Shown here piece after piece: positions 1-5,185 of a DNA stretch of 7,367 nucleotides (within the stretch, counting starts at the first letter, position 1; each line of letters opens with the position of its first letter). Source of the DNA: Methanomassiliicoccus sp. UBA6 (GTDB lineage: Archaea; Thermoplasmatota; Thermoplasmata; Methanomassiliicoccales; Methanomassiliicoccaceae); the NCBI GenBank assembly GCA_002508545.1, contig DAVH01000064.1, positions 20,557 through 27,923 on the forward strand. Direction: 5' to 3'. The notes under the pieces were generated by a model, which was given only the letters and a program-made list of their open reading frames with translations, had not been told where the DNA came from and made no database searches. The position numbers were made by a program, and so were the translations under genes.

Positions 1-1228
1 CCTTCTGCGCGCACTCCCGCAGCGCGGCGGCCAGGTCCACGCCCATCTCCAGGAGATCGAAGGTCCCGCGGGAGGAGACCTTTATGTCGCCGCCCGACTC
101 CGCGAGAGCGAGCGTCGGCTTGTCCCGGTCGCCGAAGTATTGCATGGTGACCCCGCTCAGGATGCCCGACAGGCCGAGGTTGTCGTTGATGAAGTACTGC
201 ACGTTCCCCATCTTGGTCACGCCGTTCTCCACGACCTTGCGCAGGGAGGCCTGGACCTCGTCGACGTAGGCCTGGCGGAGCTTCTTCGCTTCCTCCAGTG
301 CCGACGGGTCGCCGAGCGTCAGCGCCAGGCCGACGCCCTCGTTGTTCGATCGCCCACAGGCGTTCAGCAGGCCGGCGAAGGTGTCGGCGTTCATCCCCCA
401 GCGCGGGAAGTAGTAGCGCTCGTGCACTACCTCGTCCAGCGTGCTCACCGGGGTCCCCTGGGCGGTGAGCTTGAGCGCCAGGAGCGAGGAGAGCTTCATC
501 CTCAGGGCCATGTCCAGCTTGTCGGCCTCGGCGTCCTCCGGGATGCCGGCCTCGGCCAGCAGCGCCCTCGCTCCCTCGGGGGAGCCGGAGACGCCGATCA
601 CGTACGGATCGGTCGAGCCCACCAGGCCCGCGAGCAGCGGCCCATCGGGGAGCATCGAGCCTGGCCGGACCTCGACGACGCCCCTTTTCCTGCCCTCCTC
701 GAACAGCCACTGGTTCAGGCCGGAGAGCCCCCTGATCGCCTGCCTGTCTCCGGCGATGCCGGCGAAGGCGATCGGCAAAAGGTCCCAGTTCCGCTCGTCC
801 ATGTGGACCGCGAGCAGCATGCACACCGCCGAGGCGGACGCGGAGGTCATGCCGTCTATGCCCGCTAGGTGGGGGTTCACGTGCACGACCTTCTCCGAAT
901 CCCGCTGCGGCGAGTGGTGATCGAGAACGATGACCTTGCAATCGAGACCGTCCAGCGTCTCCAGGTGCGACGAGCCCATGTCGCTGAAGAGCATGGTCTC
1001 GCAGCCCGGCGAGGACTCGGCGATGAGCTTCTCGGTCAGCCCCTTGGCCATGGTGGCATGGAAGCGCTTCCCTGCCCGGAGCAGGGCGTTGCACACGACC
1101 CCGGCGGACGATATGCCGTCAGCGTCGTAATGGGAAATAACGCGGACCTCGGAGGCCTTCTCCAGCTCCGCCTTGGCTAAAGAAATGCGGGAAAGGAGTT
1201 TATCAGGCAGCTGAGTGCCTGTGTCCAT
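1..1228 (-). CDS. recJ: Archaeal RecJ/GAN-type DHH phosphoesterase (partial, C-terminus beyond left edge)
   Basis: 409 codons are visible from an ATG at 1228 down to the left edge, where the frame is still open. The DHH catalytic motifs are complete: HYDADG at residues 33-38 (H33, D35, D37), SDMGS at 82-86 (D83), LDHH at 102-105, and GIAGD at 157-161. This predicts an active, Mn-dependent single-strand nuclease rather than a Cdc45-like inactive relative. Residues about 350-390 resemble the start of a DHHA1 domain; its GGH motif would lie outside the window. Archaeal relatives (GAN, aRecJ) associate with the GINS/MCM replication complex or act in repair. The start follows the uS15 stop by 6 nt, so the two genes are probably one transcript. 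An S15-RecJ pairing is a recurrent archaeal arrangement. Another ATG at 1234 gives a frame that stops after ten codons and was discarded. Whether this is the GINS-binding paralogue cannot be told from the sequence. Confidence 0.93.
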   Translation of the reverse strand, partial: MDTGTQLPDKLLSRISLAKAELEKASEVRVISHYDADGISSAGVVCNALLRAGKRFHATMAKGLTEKLIAESSPGCETMLFSDMGSSHLETLDGLDCKVIVLDHHSPQRDSEKVVHVNPHLAGIDGMTSASASAVCMLLAVHMDERNWDLLPIAFAGIAGDRQAIRGLSGLNQWLFEEGRKRGVVEVRPGSMLPDGPLLAGLVGSTDPYVIGVSGSPEGARALLAEAGIPEDAEADKLDMALRMKLSSLLALKLTAQGTPVSTLDEVVHERYYFPRWGMNADTFAGLLNACGRSNNEGVGLALTLGDPSALEEAKKLRQAYVDEVQASLRKVVENGVTKMGNVQYFINDNLGLSGILSGVTMQYFGDRDKPTLALAESGGDIKVSSRGTFDLLEMGVDLAAALRECAQK

Positions 1229-1234
1229 TCGCCA

Positions 1235-1690
1235 TCACTCGATCAGAAGCTCAGCGTTGGCGATAGAGTACTGCCAGTCCGAGGGCAGGCTGCCCTCGCG
1301 CTTGTAGTACTTCACGATGCGGCGGATCTTGGACTCCACCATCTGAAGGTTCCTCTTGTTGGCGAGGTCCTTCTTGTTCTGCTGAAGGTGGGTCTGCAGG
1401 CTGATGGCCCTCCTCATCAGGGCGACGAGATCGTCCGGGATGTTGGGCTGCAGGTCGTTCTCCTTCAGGATGTCCAATACCGTCCTTCCGGTAGCGAGCT
1501 TGACGTCTGGTACGGCGTGCTGGTCACGGAGAAGAAGGCCGATGCGGGCCGCAGGAACGCCGTCCTTTCCCATCTTCACGACCATCTCCTCTATCTCTTC
1601 CTTGCTGAGGGGGACCCACGCGGGGTTCTCGGTGATCAACGGGCGCTGGGACCCGGACCTTCCCCTCCTCCTGGCATGCATTCGAGCCAT
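1235..1690 (-). CDS. rps15: Small-subunit ribosomal protein uS15 (archaeal type)
   Basis: This 151-residue protein is the size usual for archaeal/eukaryotic uS15, which carries an N-terminal extension absent from the roughly 89-residue bacterial form. The basic start (MARMHARRRGRSGS) is typical of the family. The C-terminal helical core carries the recognisable segments LQTHLQQNKKD and RNLQMVESKIRRIVKYYKR, which contact 16S rRNA helices. The product binds 16S rRNA in the platform of the small subunit early in assembly. The start at 1690 is supported by a strong Shine-Dalgarno, GGAGGT on the minus strand (1697-1702), 6 nt before the ATG. It lies 70 nt downstream of the Nudix gene with its own possible promoter, and 6 nt upstream of the RecJ-like gene. 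Nothing unusual is seen. Confidence 0.97.
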   Translation of the reverse strand: MARMHARRRGRSGSQRPLITENPAWVPLSKEEIEEMVVKMGKDGVPAARIGLLLRDQHAVPDVKLATGRTVLDILKENDLQPNIPDDLVALMRRAISLQTHLQQNKKDLANKRNLQMVESKIRRIVKYYKREGSLPSDWQYSIANAELLIE

Positions 1691-1696
1691 GATGAA

Positions 1697-1702
1697 ACCT
1701 CC
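1697..1702 (-). promoter_or_regulatory. Strong ribosome binding site for rps15
   Basis: GGAGGT read on the minus strand ends 6 nt before the ATG at 1690. It is a near-perfect complement of the archaeal 16S rRNA 3' end and fixes the uS15 start. It is one of the few consensus ribosome binding sites in the window; several other genes look leaderless. Confidence 0.8.
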
Positions 1703-1733
1703 AAATGTGAACTAAGTAGCGTTTAGGTGGCGA

Positions 1734-1743
1734 GGTTTAAGCC
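1734..1743 (-). promoter_or_regulatory. Possible TATA box for rps15-recJ
   Basis: The AT-rich core GGCTTAAACC on the minus strand lies about 45-50 nt upstream of the uS15 start. A start site about 25 nt downstream would give a leader of roughly 20 nt containing the ribosome binding site. A second AT-rich stretch (minus strand CTTAATGATTAAATAC, about 1758-1773) overlaps the Nudix stop and could serve instead. The assignment rests only on spacing and base composition. Confidence 0.35.
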
Positions 1744-1760
1744 AATCCCTGTTCATGTAT

Positions 1761-2132
1761 TTAATCATTAAGCGGGGAATCGGCCTTCCCGCGCCCCATG
1801 GCCTCGCGGGCCCAGGCGATGAGCGGGAGGTACTCGCACAGCGGGAACGATAGCTTCCTTGGCAGCTCCCTGAACCCCTGCCACTCCATCTCTGCCGGGA
1901 GCGCCGGACCGCCGAGCTCGCCGGCGAAGACCGTGACCCCGTCGGCGTCGGTCCGGAAGGCGAAGGGGATGAACTCCCGCCCGACCTCCTCGCGGAACTC
2001 CCGCTTCATCGCCTCCAGGTCGGACTCGCCCTCCTCTATCTTCCCTCCGGGCATCTCCCAGCCGTCCCGGCGGGGGTTGAACACCATGATGAACTCGTCA
2101 CCGCGGAAGGCGATGCCGTACACGTACCTCAT
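1761..2132 (-). CDS. Small Nudix hydrolase
   Basis: The product is 123 residues long. The Nudix box is complete at residues 30-51, matching G-x5-E-x7-R-E-U-x-E-E-x-G with G30, E36, R44, E45, E48, E49 and G51. It sits after the usual strand ending in WEMPGGK. Such enzymes hydrolyse nucleoside diphosphates linked to another moiety, using Mg or Mn held by the box glutamates. The substrate cannot be read from the sequence; a housecleaning dNTPase or nucleotide-sugar pyrophosphatase is possible. The ATG at 2132 overlaps the fibrillarin TGA as ATGA, so the gene is probably translated by re-initiation after fibrillarin. No good ribosome binding site precedes it. The frame stays open upstream to 2657, but that part is antisense-like arginine/proline-rich sequence inside the fibrillarin gene. 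The gene ends with TAA at 1761. The family call is secure and the function is open. Confidence 0.9.
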   Translation of the reverse strand: MRYVYGIAFRGDEFIMVFNPRRDGWEMPGGKIEEGESDLEAMKREFREEVGREFIPFAFRTDADGVTVFAGELGGPALPAEMEWQGFRELPRKLSFPLCEYLPLIAWAREAMGRGKADSPLND

Positions 2133-2797
2133 CCGGAGGTCACCGCGATCATGGCGTGGTCCTTCTCCATGGGGTCGAGGCGGACGACCTCCTCCACCCT
2201 CAGGCCGCCGGAGAGGAGCTGCTTCCTCGATGCCTCGTAGGTCCGCAGGGGGTCCTGGGTGACGTCCTCGGAGCGGGACTTGATCACCAGCAGGCCGCTC
2301 TTGGCCCCGAACGCGCTGAAGTTCTTGAGGAAGATCTGCGCCTGGCCCTTCTGGGCGATGTCCTGGTACACGACGTCCACCGAGGACACCGCGAACGCGT
2401 ACTCGCTGGGCTTGGTCGCGTCGGCGAGGAACGGCACCATGTTGGGCCGCGACTCGCACACCGGCACCAGGTCGCGGAAGGAGCGGGGGGAGATCTCCAC
2501 GCAGTACACCGTGCCCGGGGTGACGATGTCCGCCACGTGGCTGGCGGTCGTCCCGCTGGCGGCCCCCAGGTACAGGACGTTGGTCCCCGGCCGGAAGGGG
2601 AAGAACCTGCCGCCCGCGCGGATGTACGCGGCCAGCTTGCTGCGGGTGGGCACCCACTCGCGGTACTGGACGCCCTCATGGGTCACCAGCCTCTCGCCGT
2701 AGACGGTCTTCCCAGGGGCGGAGTTCCTGGTGTACAGGCGCTCCCCGTCGGTGAACACGCCCTCGAGCCCCGCGGGGCGCATCTCGTCATCGCTCAT
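2129..2797 (-). CDS. flpA: Fibrillarin, C/D-box-guided rRNA 2'-O-methyltransferase
   Basis: The product is 222 residues, normal for archaeal fibrillarin, which lacks the eukaryotic GAR domain. It is the SAM-dependent methyltransferase of the C/D sRNP (with L7Ae and Nop5) that methylates ribose 2'-OH groups in rRNA and tRNA. SAM-binding motif I is VLYLGAASGTT at 74-84; the next acidic strand end is CVEIS at 99-103; an LADAT segment follows at 124-128. The likely catalytic set is K54, D146 (YQDIAQ), K173 (VIKSRSED) and H214 (EKDHAM). The frame extends to an ATG at 2848, but the ATG at 2797 is preferred: it gives family-like length, begins just before the conserved N-terminal segment, and has a TATA-like box 28 nt upstream, fitting a leaderless mRNA. 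A further ATG at 2782 is less likely. No nop5 gene is adjacent, unlike many archaea. A Nudix gene is coupled downstream. Confidence 0.95.
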   Translation of the reverse strand: MSDDEMRPAGLEGVFTDGERLYTRNSAPGKTVYGERLVTHEGVQYREWVPTRSKLAAYIRAGGRFFPFRPGTNVLYLGAASGTTASHVADIVTPGTVYCVEISPRSFRDLVPVCESRPNMVPFLADATKPSEYAFAVSSVDVVYQDIAQKGQAQIFLKNFSAFGAKSGLLVIKSRSEDVTQDPLRTYEASRKQLLSGGLRVEEVVRLDPMEKDHAMIAVTSG

Positions 2798-2820
2798 CGG
2801 AACGGAGGAACGCACCGCCC

Positions 2821-2830
2821 GATAAATAGA
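2821..2830 (-). promoter_or_regulatory. TATA box for fibrillarin-Nudix operon
   Basis: The minus strand reads TCTATTTATC, a good archaeal TATA-like element. Its centre is about 28 nt before the ATG at 2797, so transcription would begin at or next to the start codon and give a leaderless message. The lack of a GGAGG-like site before 2797 agrees. Confidence 0.55.
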
Positions 2831-2845
2831 TGCGCGGAGGCCGAA

Positions 2846-2855
2846 CAATTAACTA
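2846..2855 (+). promoter_or_regulatory. TATA box for the winged-helix gene
   Basis: CAATTAACTA lies in an AT-rich island within otherwise GC-rich DNA. Its centre is about 28 nt before the proposed TTG start at 2879, matching the spacing of the opposing fibrillarin promoter. The two boxes are only about 25 nt apart and face away from each other, so one bound regulator could affect both. Confidence 0.45.
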
Positions 2856-2878
2856 TCGCGTACGGCGGTGGCGGTGCG

Positions 2879-3331
2879 TTGGCCGAGGAGGACAAGGACC
2901 GCAAGATCGAGGAGCTCTCCGAGCGCATCTCCAGCCTGGAGGCCGCGCTGCGGGAGGTCACCCGTCCGTACGCCCAGCTGGTGGAGCAGCTCGGCCAGTT
3001 CCAGTCGGTGGTGAACAAGTACTTCCGGCTGCTGGACCTGTACCAGAGGCATGGCGCGATATCGGTCGACACGATATTCCCGGAGGTCAAGGACACCATG
3101 TCCCGGGAGATCATGCGCATCCTCATGGACCGCCCGGGGCTGAACATATCGCAGGTGTCCGACGAACTCAGGGCGCGCACCGGCTCCTCCAGCCGGAGGA
3201 TCGTGCGGGCGAGGCTGGACGGCCTGGTGGCCCAAGGCCTGGTGGTGGAGGAAGGGAGCACCAAGGCCAGGACCTTCCGGGTCTCCGACAGGGTGATCAG
3301 GAAGTGGTCAGAAGTGCTCGGCTTTAACTAG
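2879..3331 (+). CDS. Coiled-coil plus winged-helix DNA-binding regulator
   Basis: The product is 150 residues if started at TTG 2879. Residues about 6-28 are highly charged with spaced Leu/Ile (IEELSERISSLEAALREV), a likely dimerising coiled coil. A second helical stretch runs to about 58. Residues about 60-145 look like a winged helix: helix SREIMRILMD, an ISQVSDELRA helix, a recognition helix with SSSRRIVRARLDGLVAQGL, and a wing ending in TFRVSD. It is probably a MarR/ArsR-like transcription regulator; the exact family is not recognised. No in-frame ATG or GTG fits the start. The frame continues upstream, but only through sequence antisense to fibrillarin. TTG is chosen from the TATA spacing and a weak GGCGGTG just before it. 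It is divergent from fibrillarin, possibly its own regulator or that of the small genes downstream. It ends in TAG. Confidence 0.82.
   Translation: MAEEDKDRKIEELSERISSLEAALREVTRPYAQLVEQLGQFQSVVNKYFRLLDLYQRHGAISVDTIFPEVKDTMSREIMRILMDRPGLNISQVSDELRARTGSSSRRIVRARLDGLVAQGLVVEEGSTKARTFRVSDRVIRKWSEVLGFN
3323..3330 (+). promoter_or_regulatory. Possible TATA box for the small paralogue pair
   Basis: TTTAACTA overlaps the end of the winged-helix gene. A start site about 25 nt downstream (near 3352) would put the hairpin at 3359-3384 at the 5' end of the message, with about 58 nt of leader. This is a spacing argument only; read-through from the upstream gene is equally possible. Confidence 0.3.
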
Positions 3332-3358
3332 TACAGTGAACACGCATCATAGGAACGG

Positions 3359-3384
3359 GACGCCGGGGCCGAGGCCCGGGCGTC
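3359..3384 (+). repeat. GC-rich inverted repeat (RNA hairpin) upstream of the small gene pair
   Basis: Arms GACGCCGGGGC (3359-3369) and GCCCGGGCGTC (3374-3384) are complementary at 10 of 11 positions around a CGAG loop. No T-run follows, so it is not a classic intrinsic terminator. It lies between the winged-helix stop and the ribosome binding site at 3392-3405. It could stabilise or control the leader of the downstream message, or be a dyad operator. Confidence 0.6.
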
Positions 3385-3391
3385 GATACAT

Positions 3392-3405
3392 GGAAAGGAG
3401 AGTGA
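3392..3405 (+). promoter_or_regulatory. Ribosome binding site for the 94-residue gene
   Basis: A purine-rich run containing GGAGAGTGA ends about 4 nt before the ATG at 3410, with the GGAG core 9 nt from it. It is a good archaeal Shine-Dalgarno and supports the chosen start over a leaderless one. Confidence 0.65.
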
Positions 3406-3409
3406 AAAG

Positions 3410-3694
3410 ATGGCAAACAACGAGATGCCGGACGCCGAGGAACTGAGAAAGATAATGCAGACGCTGTCGGAGACCGTGCCCGGGCTGCTGGAGAGCCTGA
3501 CCAAGGTGATCTACGGGGAGAAGGAGAGCGCCGACTTCGGCAGGGCGGTGGCGAACTTCTACAAGACCCTGGTGGACGCCGGGATGTCCAGCGACCAGGC
3601 CTTCAGGCTGACCCGCGACTACATGAGCAACATCTCCCTGGGCAACATGATCCGGGGAGCGACCAGCGGGGCCAAGGAGAGGACGGAGGACTGA
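3410..3694 (+). CDS. Small acidic protein of unknown function, paralogue of its downstream neighbour
   Basis: The 94-residue product matches no family I can name. It appears soluble and largely helical: residues about 8-35 form an amphipathic stretch (ELRKIMQTLSETVPGLLESL), and residues 45-72 form further helices. There are no cysteines, no signal peptide and no membrane segment. Residues 50-87 (from FYKTLVDAG to the terminal TSG) align without gaps to residues 41-78 of the next gene, with 13 identities in 38, including F, Y, L, G, A, L, Y, S, S, I, G, T and G at matching positions. The two therefore probably arose by duplication. The start is set by the upstream ribosome binding site. The TGA is 2 nt before the next ATG, so the pair is co-transcribed. 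A multimerising or partner-binding role is conceivable but unproven. Confidence 0.85.
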   Translation: MANNEMPDAEELRKIMQTLSETVPGLLESLTKVIYGEKESADFGRAVANFYKTLVDAGMSSDQAFRLTRDYMSNISLGNMIRGATSGAKERTED

Positions 3695-3696
3695 CC

Positions 3697-3951
3697 ATGG
3701 ACCAGAAGGACCGGAGCGCGGTCCTGTACGCCGCCGCCTTCGGTCCGGCGGTCGGGCTGAAGGTCACGGTATCGTACTTAAAGATGAAGCGGGCGGCCCG
3801 GAGGGCGGAAAGGAAGTTCTACCACGAGCTTCTGCGCTCCGGTCTCCCCAAGACAGAGGCCAAGTGCCTGGCGGAGGAGTACGGATCGGCGGTGAGCATC
3901 CGCCAGCTGATCGGCGGCTTCACCGGGGGCGGGCCGTCCGGGCGCCGCTGA
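3697..3951 (+). CDS. Small basic protein of unknown function with hydrophobic N-terminus, paralogue of its upstream neighbour
   Basis: The product is 84 residues. Residues about 8-28 (AVLYAAAFGPAVGLKVTVSYL region) are mostly hydrophobic with one lysine. They could be a weak membrane or membrane-surface helix, followed by a strongly basic run (KMKRAARRAERK, 29-40) that would favour the cytoplasmic side. Residues 41-78 repeat the conserved block of the upstream protein: FYHELLRSG, then the EEY and SIRQLIGG positions. The tail is glycine-rich (GGFTGGGPSGRR). A GGAGG inside the upstream coding end (about 3685) serves as ribosome binding site. The gap to the preceding stop is 2 nt. It ends only 2 nt before the Hsp20 stop on the other strand. 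The function is unknown. Unlike its acidic partner it is basic, so the two might interact; this is inference. Confidence 0.83.
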   Translation: MDQKDRSAVLYAAAFGPAVGLKVTVSYLKMKRAARRAERKFYHELLRSGLPKTEAKCLAEEYGSAVSIRQLIGGFTGGGPSGRR

Positions 3952-3953
3952 CC

Positions 3954-4322
3954 CTATTGGGTCCCGCTCCCGTACCCGTCCCTCATTTCGATCTGGCGAG
4001 GATTCTCCTGGCCGAAGTCCATGGTGCCCTCGCGGACCTCCAAGGTCCTTCCCCTTATCGGCTGCTTGAACGGGATCTGCAGGTTCAGCATGCTGCCGTC
4101 GAAGGCGGCGTCGGCGGCGTCGATGTCCACCGGGTGCGCCAGGAAGTAGCACCCGGCGATGACCGCGTCGTCCTTCTCCGCGTGCAGGCAGAAGCTGCTC
4201 TCGGTGATCTCGATCTCGATGTCCTCCCTGTTCACTCCGGGCAGCCCTACCTGTACCATGTACCTCTCCCGGTCATGGTCGATGGTGACGATGGGTGCCA
4301 TCAACGGCCTGTTCTCTCTCAT
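3954..4322 (-). CDS. Hsp20/alpha-crystallin family small heat shock protein
   Basis: The 122-residue product has an alpha-crystallin-like beta-sandwich from about residue 12 to 100. The diagnostic start is YMVQVGLPGVNREDIEIEI (21-39, the usual 'LPGV-x-x-E-D-I' strand pair), and the later strand is DGSMLNLQIPF (75-85, corresponding to the usual 'NGVLTVTLP'). In that signature the normal glycine before the hydrophobic-Leu pair appears as serine (S77). The N-terminal arm is very short (about 18 residues). No clear I-x-I motif is seen in the tail, only IEM at 111-113, so oligomer assembly may differ from classical ATP-independent holdases. The start at 4322 is supported by GGGAG just upstream and a TATA-like box at 4355-4363. 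M8 is an alternative start. It is convergent with the small gene pair and divergent from the phosphatase operon, and ends in TAG. Heat induction is likely from the family but not visible. Confidence 0.85.
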   Translation of the reverse strand: MRENRPLMAPIVTIDHDRERYMVQVGLPGVNREDIEIEITESSFCLHAEKDDAVIAGCYFLAHPVDIDAADAAFDGSMLNLQIPFKQPIRGRTLEVREGTMDFGQENPRQIEMRDGYGSGTQ

Positions 4323-4354
4323 CTTCTCCCTCGGCCAATTCTACGTAGCGCCAG

Positions 4355-4363
4355 GCATAAAAC
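4355..4363 (-). promoter_or_regulatory. TATA box for the Hsp20 gene
   Basis: The minus strand reads CGTTTTATG preceded by GGGGAAAAC, which could include a purine-rich BRE. The centre is about 37 nt before the ATG at 4322, so a start site near 4333 leaves a short leader with GGGAG close to the start. On the plus strand the same AT island might help drive the phosphatase operon. Confidence 0.5.
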
Positions 4364-4379
4364 GGTTTTCCCCACACTA

Positions 4380-4389
4380 GCTAATTAAG
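4380..4389 (+). promoter_or_regulatory. Possible TATA box for the phosphatase-NAD kinase-JAMM operon
   Basis: GCTAATTAAG has its centre about 27 nt before the ATG at 4412, again fitting a leaderless start. A GGAG at 4395-4398 is 13 nt from the ATG, which would instead imply an upstream TATA near 4355. The sequence does not decide between them. Confidence 0.4.
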
Positions 4390-4411
4390 GGAGCGGAGCG
4401 ATACACCGGCG

Positions 4412-5185
4412 ATGCTGAGGGAACTGGAACACATCGCCTATCTCGTCCGGGACACGGTCAGGGCGCTCCCCAAGGACTTCGACCGCGGGGAGGAGATCTG
4501 CATCGGGGCCGACGGCACCCCGACATTGAGCATCGACAAGATCGCCGAGGACGTCATTCTCCAGGCGGTCAACGACATGGACCTCCCGGTGAACGTGCTG
4601 AGCGAGGAGGCCGGCCTGGTCGACCGCGGCTACGCGGACACCCTGGTGGTCGACCCCATCGACGGCACCCACAACTCGGCATTGAACGTCCCGATGTACA
4701 GCGTGTCCCTGGCGGTGGGAAAGCGCTCCCTGCTGGGGATCGAGCACGCCGTCCTGCTGGACCTGGTCACCGGCGGGCTGTTCGAGGCCAGCAAGGGATG
4801 CGGCGCGACGCTCGACGGCCAGAGAATATCGGTGCGCCGGTTCGAGACCGTCGAGCCGGCCATGCTCTTCTACCTCGGCCGGTTCGTTCATCCCCGCACC
4901 TTCGAGCTGGTGAAGCGCTCCTCCCGGGTGAGGGCCATCGGCTGCGCGTCGCTGGAGATGACCCTGGTGGCCCAGGGGCGCTTCGACGCCTACTATTTCA
5001 ACGCCGAGACCTATGAGAAGGGAATAAGGATCATCGACATCGCCGCCAGCGCGCTCGTGCTCAGGGAGGCGGGCGGGGAGATTGTGGACCTTGGGGGCAA
5101 GGTCCTGGACATGCCCTTCGACCTGGCGGCCAGGAGCAACTTCCTGGCCTACGGGGACGCGAGGGCCAAGGAGGTGCTGTTATGA
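4412..5185 (+). CDS. Inositol monophosphatase / FBPase-family phosphatase, possibly NADP phosphatase
   Basis: The product is 257 residues, the usual length for archaeal IMPase/class IV FBPase enzymes. These are Li-sensitive, Mg-dependent phosphatases acting on inositol phosphate, fructose-1,6-bisphosphate or NADP. Visible motifs are DGTPTLSIDKIAED (34-47), LSEEAG (63-68, metal ligands E65/E66), DPIDGT (81-86, with D81 and D84) and the C-terminal metal/substrate motif RIIDIAASALVLREAGG (206-222, with D209). All metal ligands are present. The ATG at 4412 places the family N-terminal helix correctly. The TGA overlaps the NAD kinase ATG as ATGA. In Methanocaldococcus (MJ0917) an IMPase-family domain with NADP phosphatase activity is fused N-terminally to NAD kinase, the same order as here. 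This suggests an NADP/NAD balancing role, but FBPase activity for gluconeogenesis is equally compatible. Confidence 0.93.
   Translation: MLRELEHIAYLVRDTVRALPKDFDRGEEICIGADGTPTLSIDKIAEDVILQAVNDMDLPVNVLSEEAGLVDRGYADTLVVDPIDGTHNSALNVPMYSVSLAVGKRSLLGIEHAVLLDLVTGGLFEASKGCGATLDGQRISVRRFETVEPAMLFYLGRFVHPRTFELVKRSSRVRAIGCASLEMTLVAQGRFDAYYFNAETYEKGIRIIDIAASALVLREAGGEIVDLGGKVLDMPFDLAARSNFLAYGDARAKEVLL

Noticed and set aside
140..868. Long plus-strand open frame of 242 codons opposite the RecJ-like gene
   Set aside because: It is antisense to a gene with complete DHH motifs; its translation is rich in R, G, H, V and Q with no family motif, as expected of a shadow in GC-rich DNA.
1691..1760. Intrinsic terminator between the Nudix gene and rps15
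   Set aside because: The region is AT-rich, but I found no stem followed by a T-run on the transcribed strand.
2126..2140. Small inverted repeat ACCTC-ATCCG-GAGGT around the Nudix start codon
   Set aside because: Only 5 bp of stem, not extendable, inside overlapping coding sequence; likely chance.
2133..2657. Upstream extension of the Nudix frame to an ATG at 2657
   Set aside because: The extension lies inside fibrillarin in another frame and is low-complexity R/G/P-rich sequence. Nudix homology begins at the ATG at 2132, which overlaps the fibrillarin stop.
2798..2848. Longer fibrillarin start at 2848
   Set aside because: The added 17 residues are not family-like and would overlap the TATA-like element that best explains transcription.
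2156..2878. Upstream extension of the winged-helix frame to an ATG at 2156
   Set aside because: It is antisense to fibrillarin across its whole length, and the recognisable coiled coil begins only after the TTG at 2879.
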